Assembly: GCF_000730665.1 (NCBI RefSeq)
Contig: NZ_BBIV01000012.1
Location: 62,001 to 126,000, forward strand
Source: Pseudomonas plecoglossicida NBRC 103162 = DSM 15088
GTDB taxonomy: Bacteria; Pseudomonadota; Gammaproteobacteria; Pseudomonadales; Pseudomonadaceae
DNA length: 64,000 nt
Direction: 5' to 3'
Numbering within the stretch: position 1 is the first letter of the stretch; every line of letters starts with the position of its first letter. A model generated the notes under the pieces. That model was not told the origin of the DNA. It saw only the letters and a list, made by a program, of their open reading frames with translations, and made no database searches. The position numbers and the translations under genes are program-made. Below, in pieces: positions 53,094 to 61,785 of the stretch.

Positions 53094-54932
53094 ATGAAAA
53101 TTCCTGGATTGGCCCTCTGGCCGATATTGTTTTTTAGTGTTTCGAGTGTGGCGGATCCGCTTGGCGAAAATACTGAATATCTGGATGATGTGCAGCCACT
53201 GAGCGCTAGCGCCCTACCTGTAACAGGCGGTATGTTGTCGTTGCCCATGCTGGGAAACAAACCCGTCCTTTTGATTGTTGGGCAATGGAATAATTCCAGT
53301 AACTATACAGCCGAGGAGATAAAGGAACAGGTTTTCTCAGAGGGCCCCAGGTCACTTCGAAGCTATGTAAAGGCAGCATCGTCTGGGCATTTGAGCCTCG
53401 ATGAATTCAGAACACTGACACCTGACTTCGGTGCCAAGCCTGCGGGTAACTGTAGTAGCAGCGACATGTACCAACGGGCAAACAAGGCAATGGAGCAGGA
53501 AGGGATCAAAGCTACAGATTACGATCATCTCTTCGTCGTGGTGAAGTGCCAGGGCGGGGCGAATGCTGCTGTGCCTGGTGAACGCTCGATGTATTTCGGC
53601 AAGGGCTCGTCTTCCCATGCATTCCTGCATGAATTTGGTCACAACCTTGGCGTACATCATCCGCGAACCTATCTGAACTGTCGTCAGCAAGGTAACGTGC
53701 TTTATGCCCCCGACAATTGCGAACTGTCCGCGAAGATAACTGACTCGGGAGACCCGGTTGGTGGTGGCGCTGGACTGTACCCGGCAGTGTCGAGGGCTTT
53801 CGCGGGTTGGTTGGGGCAGAGGGAGGCAGCCGAAATTACCAAGACAGGTCTCTATCGGTTGGCGCCATTGGGGAGTGAGGGCCCGCAGTTGTACAGCATC
53901 AGGAGACCCGGAACAAATGACTACATTGCAATCGAGTTTCGCCAGCCGAACCCACCCTACGATTTTCCTGTGGAAGACAACCGCAACAAAGGGTTGTGGA
54001 TACGCTATTCGTCGGTGAACGGTGCTGTCAGCTCTATACAGCTCAATGCTGAACCGAATGATGCTTCCCTGAACAGGCCAACCCTTTTGCCTGGCAAGGA
54101 GCTGCAGGACAAGAATGCAGGGATAGCGGTGCGGACGTGCAGTGCAGGGCCTGCCGGCGCTGTATTCTCCGTCGCGGTGGCCAATGAGCCGTTGCCTGAT
54201 TGTGCCGCGCCCATTGCCGCACCTTCGATCAATGTTCCGGCGAGTCTCAGTCAAGTCATGAAAAGGCCTCTCATCGCCGGTGTTGGGGTTCCTGGGGCAA
54301 ATGTGACCGTGGTGAGAAGCCATGCTCCTGGTCGCACCTTGGCCACGACGACAGTCGATGCTCAAGGTACCTGGCGAGCATTGATCAATGACCCACTGCC
54401 CGAAGGAAAGTACTCATTCAGTGCCAGGCAAACACTGGGCGCAGCGACTTCTTCATGGGGTAACAATCATACTTTGACCATCACTGATAAAGCGCTTGGC
54501 CCTGTCAAGGTACAGCCGCTCGCCGACACGGTGAGCCAATGGCCAGTGATCAGGGGGGAAGGTACCCCTGGAGCAGTTGTTGAAGTCGTGAAGTCTGGCA
54601 ATCCAGGTGCTCGTCTTGGGCAAGGCACTGTGGATGAAAATGGCGTCTGGGTTGTGAGAATCAAGAAGGTGGCGTTGGGTCGGCATTCCATAGCGGCACG
54701 ACAGCAACTAGGGGACGCGCGATCTTCATGGAGTGCCAATCATGCTTTCAATGTTGCTCAAATGCTGCCCACCGTTGTTGAAAGCGCCGCCAGCGAGACG
54801 GTATCGGCAGGCTCAGGATCAGCGCCAAGGCCTATGAAAACCGAACTTCTTCCTCTTGGTCAGCCAATAAAGCATTCATCGTCAAATAGCATCAAAGCAG
54901 CAGCCTCGACACAGACAGTATGGACGGGTTGA
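53094..54932 (+). CDS. secreted metzincin metalloprotease with two Ig-like repeats
   Basis: A 612-residue protein with a signal peptide at 1-20. The zinc site HEFGHNLGVHH is at 179-189 and fits the metzincin (gametolysin M11-like) motif HExxHxxGxxH. The Met-turn after it, usually with D-x-M-G, reads GDPVGG, V222 for Met. Two repeats of about 88 residues (near 370-545: RPLIAGVGVPGANVTVV, WPVIRGEGTPGAVVEVV) look like bacterial Ig domains for cell-surface binding. GGAG lies 8 nt before ATG 53094. Codons and bases are clearly more AT-rich than neighbours, which suggests recent acquisition. Confidence 0.85.
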   Translation: MKIPGLALWPILFFSVSSVADPLGENTEYLDDVQPLSASALPVTGGMLSLPMLGNKPVLLIVGQWNNSSNYTAEEIKEQVFSEGPRSLRSYVKAASSGHLSLDEFRTLTPDFGAKPAGNCSSSDMYQRANKAMEQEGIKATDYDHLFVVVKCQGGANAAVPGERSMYFGKGSSSHAFLHEFGHNLGVHHPRTYLNCRQQGNVLYAPDNCELSAKITDSGDPVGGGAGLYPAVSRAFAGWLGQREAAEITKTGLYRLAPLGSEGPQLYSIRRPGTNDYIAIEFRQPNPPYDFPVEDNRNKGLWIRYSSVNGAVSSIQLNAEPNDASLNRPTLLPGKELQDKNAGIAVRTCSAGPAGAVFSVAVANEPLPDCAAPIAAPSINVPASLSQVMKRPLIAGVGVPGANVTVVRSHAPGRTLATTTVDAQGTWRALINDPLPEGKYSFSARQTLGAATSSWGNNHTLTITDKALGPVKVQPLADTVSQWPVIRGEGTPGAVVEVVKSGNPGARLGQGTVDENGVWVVRIKKVALGRHSIAARQQLGDARSSWSANHAFNVAQMLPTVVESAASETVSAGSGSAPRPMKTELLPLGQPIKHSSSNSIKAAASTQTVWTG

Positions 54933-54957
54933 GGCTGCTGTTCATTTGACAATTTTT
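54898..54957 (+). terminator. terminator at the end of the metalloprotease gene
   Basis: A 10 bp stem (CAGCAGCCTC at 54898 with GAGGCTGCTG at 54931) overlaps the last codons; a T-rich run with AATTTTTTC follows. Confidence 0.75.
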
Positions 54958-55006
54958 TCACATCCCCTTGCTAGGATCCTCAACTCTTTCCAAGAGCCCT
55001 CGAACC

Positions 55007-55885
55007 ATGCCCATCCTGCGCCAGCGCGGCACCCGTATCGCTCTGACAACAACCGCTGCAGTGCTCACCGCCACCCTTGGCTTCTTCGCCTGGCAAAGCT
55101 TCTATCCGGTCCAGGCCAGTAATGGCTGGAGCGTTGATGTACTACACCGTGACGTGACCAAGGCCGCCTCACTGCTGCTCCAGGCCGATGGCAGCCTGCT
55201 GGTCAGCCGCGAGCTGGACGATGGGCGTGGCAGCATCCTCAAGATCACCGCCCAGGGCGAGCGTGTGGTGCTGATCGACAAGCTGTCCAAACCCGACGGC
55301 ATGGTCGCCGCCGAGGGTGGCTGGGTGTTCAGCCAGGAGGGCGGCAGCGCGCCGGTCAGCCTGTCGCGCGACGGCCAGGTCACCCACCTGTTCGACGGCG
55401 ACAGCGTGCAGGGGCTGTGGAATGATGGCGACTATCTCTACGCCATCGAGGACCGCAAGGGCAATGGCCGGCTGATGCGCTACCAGTGGGCCAGCGGCCA
55501 GCTCGAGGTGTTGCGCTCGAACTTGACCGAAACCGAGGGCCTGACCCGTTGCGCCGATGGCCGACTGCTCTACACCGAGAAAGCCACCGGCAAGGTGCGT
55601 GCGTTGACCGAGGACGGCAAGGACCCGGTGGTGGTCGCCGGCCTGCGTAACCCCACCTTCCTGCTCTGCGACCAGCGCGGCCTGTGGATCAGTGAAGACA
55701 ACACGCACCGTGCCCGCCTGCTGCGCGTCGATGCCGATGGCAGCCAGCACACCGTGTTGACCTTCCTCAAGGCGCCCCAGGCCATCACCCCTGATGGCAA
55801 GGGCGGTTACCTGCTGGCCGAAGGGGGTCGCAACCGGGTGTTGCAACTGTCCCCACCGCCTGAGCAAAGCACCGCCCAGCGCTAA
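55007..55885 (+). CDS. membrane-anchored SMP-30/gluconolactonase-like propeller protein
   Basis: A 292-residue protein. One hydrophobic segment (about 12-30) anchors the N-terminus, and the rest is a six-bladed propeller of the SMP-30/NHL style: DGSLLVSRELDDGRGSILKI, KPDGMVAAEGGWVFS, GLTRCADGRLLYTE, and PQAITPDGKGGYLLAEGG. It lies in the periplasm; the substrate is unknown. ATG 55007 is preferred. The stop overlaps the convergent DMT stop. Confidence 0.82.
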   Translation: MPILRQRGTRIALTTTAAVLTATLGFFAWQSFYPVQASNGWSVDVLHRDVTKAASLLLQADGSLLVSRELDDGRGSILKITAQGERVVLIDKLSKPDGMVAAEGGWVFSQEGGSAPVSLSRDGQVTHLFDGDSVQGLWNDGDYLYAIEDRKGNGRLMRYQWASGQLEVLRSNLTETEGLTRCADGRLLYTEKATGKVRALTEDGKDPVVVAGLRNPTFLLCDQRGLWISEDNTHRARLLRVDADGSQHTVLTFLKAPQAITPDGKGGYLLAEGGRNRVLQLSPPPEQSTAQR

Positions 55886-56766
55886 CTGGGCAAACGGCGT
55901 CTGCGTCTTGGCAACAGCCCCAGTACCAGCATGCAGCCCAGCAGGATCACCACACCACCCGCCGCCTGCATGAGGCTCAACGCCTCGTTCAGGAACAATG
56001 CGCCGATCAGCACGGCCACCAGCGTCACGACGAACTCGACGCTGATGGCGCGGGTGGCACCGATACGGGCCACCAGGCCGAAATACAGCACATAGGTGGT
56101 GGCACTCATCACGCAACCGCTCAGCAGCAGATAGAGCCAGTCGCTGGCTTGCGGCACGGTCGGCACCGGCACCAGCAGCAACAGGGGCAGGGTCAATACG
56201 CCGCCGACCAGGAAGGCACCCCCGGTCACTGTCCAGGGGTCTTGCCCGCGCAGGTGCAGGCTGGCGTAGTTGCTGCCGAAGGCGGCGCACACGCAGCCGA
56301 ACACCGAAGCGATGCAGCCGTGGATGAAGGCTTCATTCACCGGCTGGGCCGGGAAGCCCACCAGCATCACGATGCCCGCCAGGCCCAGCAACAACCCGGC
56401 CATGCCCTGCGGGGTGATCTTTTCCAGGCCCCAGGCTCGGCCGATGATCATCGAGAACAGCGGGATGGTGGCGATGAGGATTGCGGCCATGGCCGTGCCG
56501 ATCAGGGGCGTGGCATAGGACAGGCCGATCAGTTGCCCGGCGACGGTGGTGGCGCCGACGACCGTCAAGGGTCTGAGCAAGGGACGCAGTTTCAACCGGC
56601 GGCCGAGCACGGCACCCAGTACCGCCAGCGTGCTGCCGGCGATCAGCGAGCGAAAACTCACCGCCCCGGCCCAGCCGAAGGCATGTACCACCTTGAGCAC
56701 CACCAGGAAGGAAAAGCCCCAGGCGACAGCGAGGAACAGGTAGGCGGCAAGGTCGCGCGGGTGCAT
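55882..56766 (-). CDS. EamA/DMT-superfamily transporter
   Basis: A 294-residue inner-membrane protein of the DMT (10 TMS) type with two EamA halves: LAVAWGFSFLVVLKVVHAFG at the first, AAFGSNYASLHLRGQD and LYFGLVARIGATRAISVEFV in the second. It exports a metabolite such as an amino acid. It overlaps the tail of the propeller gene by stop codons and is separated from the next operon by 84 bp. Confidence 0.88.
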   Translation of the reverse strand: MHPRDLAAYLFLAVAWGFSFLVVLKVVHAFGWAGAVSFRSLIAGSTLAVLGAVLGRRLKLRPLLRPLTVVGATTVAGQLIGLSYATPLIGTAMAAILIATIPLFSMIIGRAWGLEKITPQGMAGLLLGLAGIVMLVGFPAQPVNEAFIHGCIASVFGCVCAAFGSNYASLHLRGQDPWTVTGGAFLVGGVLTLPLLLLVPVPTVPQASDWLYLLLSGCVMSATTYVLYFGLVARIGATRAISVEFVVTLVAVLIGALFLNEALSLMQAAGGVVILLGCMLVLGLLPRRRRRLPS

Positions 56767-56850
56767 GGGGGCAGGGTCCGTCCGGGGAGGGGAATGCAGG
56801 CTAGCGGGATGCCTGGGGCAATATCAAGAAGGTTCGTGCAGGGACGCTGG

Positions 56851-57513
56851 CTATCGAGCCAGCAGCAACAGCGACTGTGGCACGGCGCTTTGCGGATGTT
56901 GCGGTTCCTGCAGGCTCAGCAGCCTGAAGCCCGCCATGTCCAGCGCGTTGAGCCAACTGGCCAAGGTGCGGAAATACCAGGGCATCGGACGCCAGTTGCC
57001 AGAAAACCCTGCGAACGACTCTTCACGCCAGCCATCCTGATAATCCCCGTTCGCCACACTCCAGGGGTGCAGGGTCTGGATCAGCAGCGCGCCATCCGCT
57101 ACCAGGAGCGCTTTCATGGCGATCAGCAAGGGAATGATGTCCTGCTGCAGCAAGGCGAAGTTGGCGCATATCAGGTCATAACCCGTGCCAACGTTCACCG
57201 CACTTTCAACCAGCTGCTCATAGCTGGCCCGGTGTACCTGCGTCGAGCCGGCCGCTCGCGCTGCCGCGACCAGGGCTGCGTCGCCATCCACACCCGTGGC
57301 ATCGATGCCACGGTCGGCCAGTGCACGCAGCAACCAGCCTTCACCACAACCCAGGTCAAGCACCCGCTCGGGTTGGCGGCCAAGGATGGCGAGCAGGATG
57401 GCCTGGTCGGTCACCTGACGGCGGCTTTCGATGGCGCCGCTGCGCACGGCTTCGATCCAGGCCTGTGCGTTGTGCTGCCAGCTGTGCAGCAGGGCGGTTT
57501 CGCGGTTGGGCAT
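56851..57513 (-). CDS. class I SAM-dependent methyltransferase
   Basis: A 220-residue methyltransferase. The SAM-binding motif VLDLGCGEGWLLRALADRG is at about 50-68 with DGD after it, and the motif LLVADGALLIQTLHPW follows. ATG 57513 is chosen; a longer frame to 58197 is not used since the PAP2 gene lies there. It is the last gene of the operon after the histidine phosphatase and PAP2 genes, 27 bp after the latter. The substrate is not known. Confidence 0.88.
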   Translation of the reverse strand: MPNRETALLHSWQHNAQAWIEAVRSGAIESRRQVTDQAILLAILGRQPERVLDLGCGEGWLLRALADRGIDATGVDGDAALVAAARAAGSTQVHRASYEQLVESAVNVGTGYDLICANFALLQQDIIPLLIAMKALLVADGALLIQTLHPWSVANGDYQDGWREESFAGFSGNWRPMPWYFRTLASWLNALDMAGFRLLSLQEPQHPQSAVPQSLLLLAR

Positions 57514-57539
57514 TGCACGCTCCAGTGCAGTGGGACAGC

Positions 57540-58361
57540 TCAAGCATAGGCGTCCGCTGCAGGATTGCCCGGAGCTGCTTGCTCGGCGCCTTGCAATGCT
57601 TGCCTGCCGTAGAACAGCAGCGCCGTTGCCCAGCTTGTGAGCCAGACGAATATCCCGGCCCAGAAGGTATGCGACATGTAGTGCCAGCCTTGCAGCACCC
57701 GGGTGGTGCCGTAGACGAATCCGATCAGCAAGATCGCCACCAGCAGCTTGCGTGCATGCTGCCAGCGGTGGCGCAGGGCCACGAAGTACAGGGCCAGCAA
57801 GGTGAAGCCACTGGAAGCATGGCCGCCGGGCCAGCAGCGACCATCGCCCGCCTTGCTCAGCAGGGTGAAGTTCTCGTACCACTCCTTGCGCAGTTCGTGA
57901 CCGCCGTACAGGGTGGTTTCCACGGGGCAGTACACGCTGGTGTGGCTTTTCAGGTAGTGGATGACCGTGGTGCTCAAGGCGAAGGCGACCACGATGAACA
58001 GCAAGTCGCGACGATGCCGGGTGGTGAAGCGCAGTACCGGGCTGATCCTGGCACTGTCGAGCAGCCGGGTCACCCACGCGTCCGGGTGGTGCTGCAGGCG
58101 CGGCCACAAGAACGACAGCAGCGAGCCGATTACGGCCAGCTCGCCGGTCCAGTCCGGCAGAATGCGCGGCCACTTGTGGGTGACTTTCTCGAACCAATGG
58201 TCATGCAGCAGCGGGAAACTGCCAGTGGCCGGGTCGATCAGCAGGTTGCTGATCCAGCGGTCCAGCTCGGTGAGGTCGAACAGCAGGAAGACGATCAGCG
58301 CCAGCACCAGCGGCAGCAGCAGGTTATTGATATAGAACGAGGTACGTGCAGTAGTCGGCAT
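57540..58361 (-). CDS. PAP2-family membrane phosphatase
   Basis: A 273-residue protein with about six hydrophobic helices and the PAP2 phosphatase motifs: LKSHTSVYCP for motif 1, CWPGGHASSGFTL for motif 2 (GGHAS instead of SGH) and TRVLQGWHYMSHTFWAG for motif 3 (R-x5-H-x3-H). It is the type seen near lipid A modification genes and may dephosphorylate undecaprenyl or lipid A. ATG 58361 starts 2 bp after the stop of the upstream gene, so the two are coupled. Confidence 0.88.
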   Translation of the reverse strand: MPTTARTSFYINNLLLPLVLALIVFLLFDLTELDRWISNLLIDPATGSFPLLHDHWFEKVTHKWPRILPDWTGELAVIGSLLSFLWPRLQHHPDAWVTRLLDSARISPVLRFTTRHRRDLLFIVVAFALSTTVIHYLKSHTSVYCPVETTLYGGHELRKEWYENFTLLSKAGDGRCWPGGHASSGFTLLALYFVALRHRWQHARKLLVAILLIGFVYGTTRVLQGWHYMSHTFWAGIFVWLTSWATALLFYGRQALQGAEQAAPGNPAADAYA

Positions 58362-58363
58362 GG

Positions 58364-59035
58364 TTACTTCCCTGTGCTGGCGAGCAGAGCACGCCATTGT
58401 TTGGCGTTGATCTGGCCCAGGATGTGGGGCTGGCCATCGCTGCCCTTGGAAACCAGCAGCGCGCTGGCATAGCCACTGTCGCGCTGGCCACCGGGCAGGT
58501 CCAGCTGCCGCTGCAGTTGGTCGATGCAGCCGCTGTGAGTGATCAGGATCAGGTTGCGGCCGTCGCGCTTGTGGGCGAATGCCGCGTCGGCGAATGAACT
58601 GTCGCATTGCATCAGCCAGTCCTGGGTCTCGATGGCTTTGCCGAAGATGAACGACGCGGTCTGCCGGGTGCGTACTTCCGGACTGCTGAGCATGTCGGCC
58701 GTGCCCAGCCCGAGGCGGCGAATGCCGTCGCCCACGGCCATCGCCGCGCGGCTGCCGTCGACGGTGATGCCGCTGGGGTCGCCGAGGCAGGTATGGTTGG
58801 AGCGGTCGCAGCGCTCGGCATGGCGAACCAGGACCATCACTTCGCCTTTGGCCCAGGTGCTGTAGACGCCGTGCTCGTGCATCTGTTGCACACTGCCCAG
58901 GTTGCTGACCTGGGTGCGGGATACCTGCCACAGGCCAAGCAGCAGTAACGCGAGCAGCACACCCAGCAGCCAGGGCAAGCGCTTGCGTCCGACACGCACG
59001 GGACGCAGGCGGATATTGATCACATTCTCAAGCAT
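58364..59035 (-). CDS. membrane-anchored histidine phosphatase (Ais/PmrG-like)
   Basis: A 223-residue protein. One hydrophobic helix at 20-37 anchors it and the rest is a histidine phosphatase domain: VLVRHAERCD at 69-78 (R71, H72), PEVRTRQTASFIFG and ILITHSGCID. It resembles the Ais/PmrG family of the lipid A core heptose phosphatases. GGAG stands 8 nt before ATG 59035. It begins an operon with the PAP2 and methyltransferase genes; this supports a role in cell-envelope lipid turnover. Confidence 0.87.
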   Translation of the reverse strand: MLENVINIRLRPVRVGRKRLPWLLGVLLALLLLGLWQVSRTQVSNLGSVQQMHEHGVYSTWAKGEVMVLVRHAERCDRSNHTCLGDPSGITVDGSRAAMAVGDGIRRLGLGTADMLSSPEVRTRQTASFIFGKAIETQDWLMQCDSSFADAAFAHKRDGRNLILITHSGCIDQLQRQLDLPGGQRDSGYASALLVSKGSDGQPHILGQINAKQWRALLASTGK

Positions 59036-59326
59036 GCTGGCACTCCAGGACTCGGGCTCAACGGGGGCGCGCATGGCTTGTCCCCCGAAACTGGCCGGCA
59101 CCATAGCCTTGTGGTTGTGGCGCTGAAGTGAAGTGGATGTGAAAAATATGCGCGGCGATGATTGGCTTGAGCGCCGCAGTAGCCTGCCCTGATCGACCAG
59201 CAACCTTGGATGGGAGTCCAAGGGCTAGACTTTACGACGAGGCATAACCATCCATTCCAATGACCACCGCCCCCCCGGACCGGACTCCCTCGTCGACGGT
59301 GGCCTTCTTGCAGAGGAGGGCAGGTC

Positions 59327-60373
59327 ATGGACGAGGCAAGGCTTCACGAATTCATGGGCAAGCTGGTGGGCGACATGGGCGCGGCGGCAACCTTGGCCAA
59401 TGTCATTCTCGGTGACGAACTGGGGCTCTATCGGGCCATGGCCGACAGTCAGCCGACTACGCCAGAGGCGCTGGCGGCCAAGACCGGTTGCCACCCGCGG
59501 CTGGTACGCGAGTGGCTCAATGCCCAGGCGGCGTCCGGCTACATGACCCATGACAAGGGCAGTTTCGTGCTGCCCGAGGAACAGGCCATGGCCCTGGCGC
59601 TGGAAGACTCGCCGGCCTACATGGCCGGTGGCGCGGCGGTGGTGGCGGCGCTGTTCCATGACAAGGACAAGCTGGTGGCCGCCATGCGCGGCGACGGCGG
59701 CCTGGCCTGGGGCGACCATCATCCGTGCATGTTCAGTGGTACCGAGCGGTTCTTCAGGCCGGGTTACCGGACCTTCCTGGTGGCCGACTGGCTGCCGACG
59801 CTCGAGGGTGTGGTGGGCAAGTTGCAGGCCGGGGCCAAGGTGGCCGATGTCGGCTGCGGACATGGCGCCTCGACCCTGGTCATGGCCCAGGCGTTTCCTG
59901 CGTCGAGGTTCATCGGCTACGACTACCATGCCCCCTCGATCGCCACGGCCAGCGAGCGGGCGCGCGAGGCGGGGCTGGAAGGGCGCGTGAGTTTCCAGCA
60001 GGCGTCGGCCAAGGATTACCCGGGTCACGACCATGACCTGGTGTGCTTCTTCGATTGCCTGCACGACATGGGCGACCCGGTGGGTGCTGCGCGGCATGCC
60101 TACCGGGCGCTGAAGGCCGACGGTACGGTGATGCTGGTGGAGCCTTATGCAGAGGATTCGCTGGATGCCAACCTGACGCCGGTGGGGCGCTTGTTCTATG
60201 CGGCGTCGACATTCATCTGCACACCGAATTCGCTGTCCCAGGAAGTGGGATTGGGGCTCGGTGCCCAGGCGGGGGAGGCGCGGTTGCGGGCGGTGTTCGA
60301 GGAGGCGGGGTTCACAAGGTTCCGGCGGGCGACGCAGACGCCGTTCAACCTGATACTGGAGGCCAGGAAGTAG
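59327..60373 (+). CDS. class I SAM-dependent methyltransferase with winged-helix N-terminus
   Basis: A 348-residue methyltransferase. Residues 1-90 form a winged-helix dimerisation domain of O-methyltransferase type (PEALAAKTGCHPRLVREWLNA). The SAM domain has VADVGCGHGASTLVMAQ near 179-195, FDCLHDMGDP and GTVMLVEPYAEDS. GAGGAG lies 8 nt before the ATG. A REP pair follows. The substrate is unknown. Confidence 0.87.
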   Translation: MDEARLHEFMGKLVGDMGAAATLANVILGDELGLYRAMADSQPTTPEALAAKTGCHPRLVREWLNAQAASGYMTHDKGSFVLPEEQAMALALEDSPAYMAGGAAVVAALFHDKDKLVAAMRGDGGLAWGDHHPCMFSGTERFFRPGYRTFLVADWLPTLEGVVGKLQAGAKVADVGCGHGASTLVMAQAFPASRFIGYDYHAPSIATASERAREAGLEGRVSFQQASAKDYPGHDHDLVCFFDCLHDMGDPVGAARHAYRALKADGTVMLVEPYAEDSLDANLTPVGRLFYAASTFICTPNSLSQEVGLGLGAQAGEARLRAVFEEAGFTRFRRATQTPFNLILEARK

Positions 60374-60378
60374 CCACT

Positions 60379-60456
60379 GGCCCCATCGCCGGCAAGCCTG
60401 CTGCCACAGGAAAGCACAACCCTCCATGTGGGAGCCGGCTTGCCGGCGATAGGGCC
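60379..60456. repeat. inverted pair of REP elements
   Basis: GGCCCCATCGCCGGCAAGCC (60379-60410) and TGTGGGAGCCGGCTTGCCGG with CGATAGGGCC (60427-60456). Confidence 0.9.
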
Positions 60457-60470
60457 GGTGCAGACAAACA

Positions 60471-60497
60471 GAAGGGGCGCCTGTTTGGCGCCCCTTC
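60471..60497 (-). terminator. terminator of the polyamine operon
   Basis: A perfect 11 bp stem (GAAGGGGCGCC/GGCGCCCCTTC) around a 5 nt loop, followed on the minus strand by TGTTTGTC. It begins 11 bp after the stop of the dehydrogenase at 60508. Confidence 0.85.
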
Positions 60498-60507
60498 GTT
60501 CTACAGC

Positions 60508-61752
60508 TTAGGCTTCAGCGTCCCAAGGACGATCACCTTTCTCATCTTTCACGCGGGTCGGCAGGCCCATGACGTCCAGCGCCTTGAGGAACGGCTCGGC
60601 CGGCAGCTCCTCGACGTTGACCATGCGCTTGGCATCCCACTCGCCACGGGCGACCAGCAGGGCAGCGGCCACTGGCGGTACACCGGCGGTGTAGGAAATG
60701 CCCTGGCTGTCGGTCTCGGCGTAGGCTTCTTCGTGGTCGGCCACGTTGTAGATGAACACTTCGCGCGGCTGGCCGTCCTTGGTGCCCTTGACCAGGTCAC
60801 CGATGCAGGTCTTGCCGGTGTAGCCGGGGGCCAGGGAGGCCGGGTCGGGCAGCACGGCCTTGACCACTTTCAGCGGCACCACTTCCAGGCCTTCGGCGGT
60901 CTTGACCGGCTGCTCGGAGAGCAGGCCAAGGTTCTTCAGCACGGTGAACACATTGATGTAGTGTTCGCCGAAGCTCATCCAGAAGCGCACGTTCGGTACG
61001 TTGAGGTTCTTCGAGATCGAGTGGACCTCGTCGTGACCGGTCAGGTACAGGTTCTGCGAGCCAACCACCGGCAGGTCGTCGGTACGCTTGACTTCGAACA
61101 TGGTGTTGCTGGTCCACTGGCTGTTCTGCCAGCTCCATACTTGCCCGGTGAACTCGCGGAAGTTGATTTCCGGGTCGAAGTTGGTGGCGAAGTACTTGCC
61201 ATGGGAACCGGCATTGACGTCGAGAATGTCGATCGAATCAATGCTGTCGAAGTATTGCTGCTGCGCGAGTTTCGCGTAGCTGTTCACCACACCCGGGTCG
61301 AAACCGACGCCGAGAATGGCGGTAATGTTCTTTTGTTGGCACTCTTCGAGGTGTTTCCACTCGTAGTTGCCGTACCACGGCGGGGTCTCGCAGATCTTGC
61401 CCGGCTCTTCGTGGATGGCGGTGTCCAGGTAGGCGACACCGGTATCGATGCAGGCACGCAGCACCGACATGTTGAGGAAGGCGGAACCGACGTTGATCAC
61501 GATCTGCGATTCGGTCTCGCGGATCAGTGCCTTGGTCGCCTCGACATCGAGGGCGTTGAGCGAGAAGGCCTGGATGTCGGCGGGAACCTTGAGGCTACCC
61601 TTGGCCTTGACGCTGTCGATGATGGCCTGGCATTTGGAGATGTTCCGTGACGCGATAGCGATACGACCCAGTTCGTCGTTATGCTGCGCGCACTTGTGGG
61701 CCACCACCTTGGCGACACCTCCTGCACCAATGATAAGAACGTTCTTCTTCAA
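60508..61752 (-). CDS. carboxynorspermidine/carboxyspermidine dehydrogenase (saccharopine dehydrogenase family)
   Basis: A 414-residue NADPH enzyme. The Rossmann motif VLIIGAGGVAKVVAHKCA starts at residue 5. It is the saccharopine-dehydrogenase-like synthase that condenses aspartate semialdehyde with diaminopropane or putrescine; the position next to the decarboxylase at 61786 supports this. The start is TTG at 61752 (AAGG 5 nt upstream; GGAG farther), since no ATG or GTG fits. TATA-like. The operon ends at a strong terminator. Confidence 0.88.
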   Translation of the reverse strand: MKKNVLIIGAGGVAKVVAHKCAQHNDELGRIAIASRNISKCQAIIDSVKAKGSLKVPADIQAFSLNALDVEATKALIRETESQIVINVGSAFLNMSVLRACIDTGVAYLDTAIHEEPGKICETPPWYGNYEWKHLEECQQKNITAILGVGFDPGVVNSYAKLAQQQYFDSIDSIDILDVNAGSHGKYFATNFDPEINFREFTGQVWSWQNSQWTSNTMFEVKRTDDLPVVGSQNLYLTGHDEVHSISKNLNVPNVRFWMSFGEHYINVFTVLKNLGLLSEQPVKTAEGLEVVPLKVVKAVLPDPASLAPGYTGKTCIGDLVKGTKDGQPREVFIYNVADHEEAYAETDSQGISYTAGVPPVAAALLVARGEWDAKRMVNVEELPAEPFLKALDVMGLPTRVKDEKGDRPWDAEA

Positions 61753-61785
61753 TTTACCTTTTGCTCCTTACTTGGAAAGCCGGTC

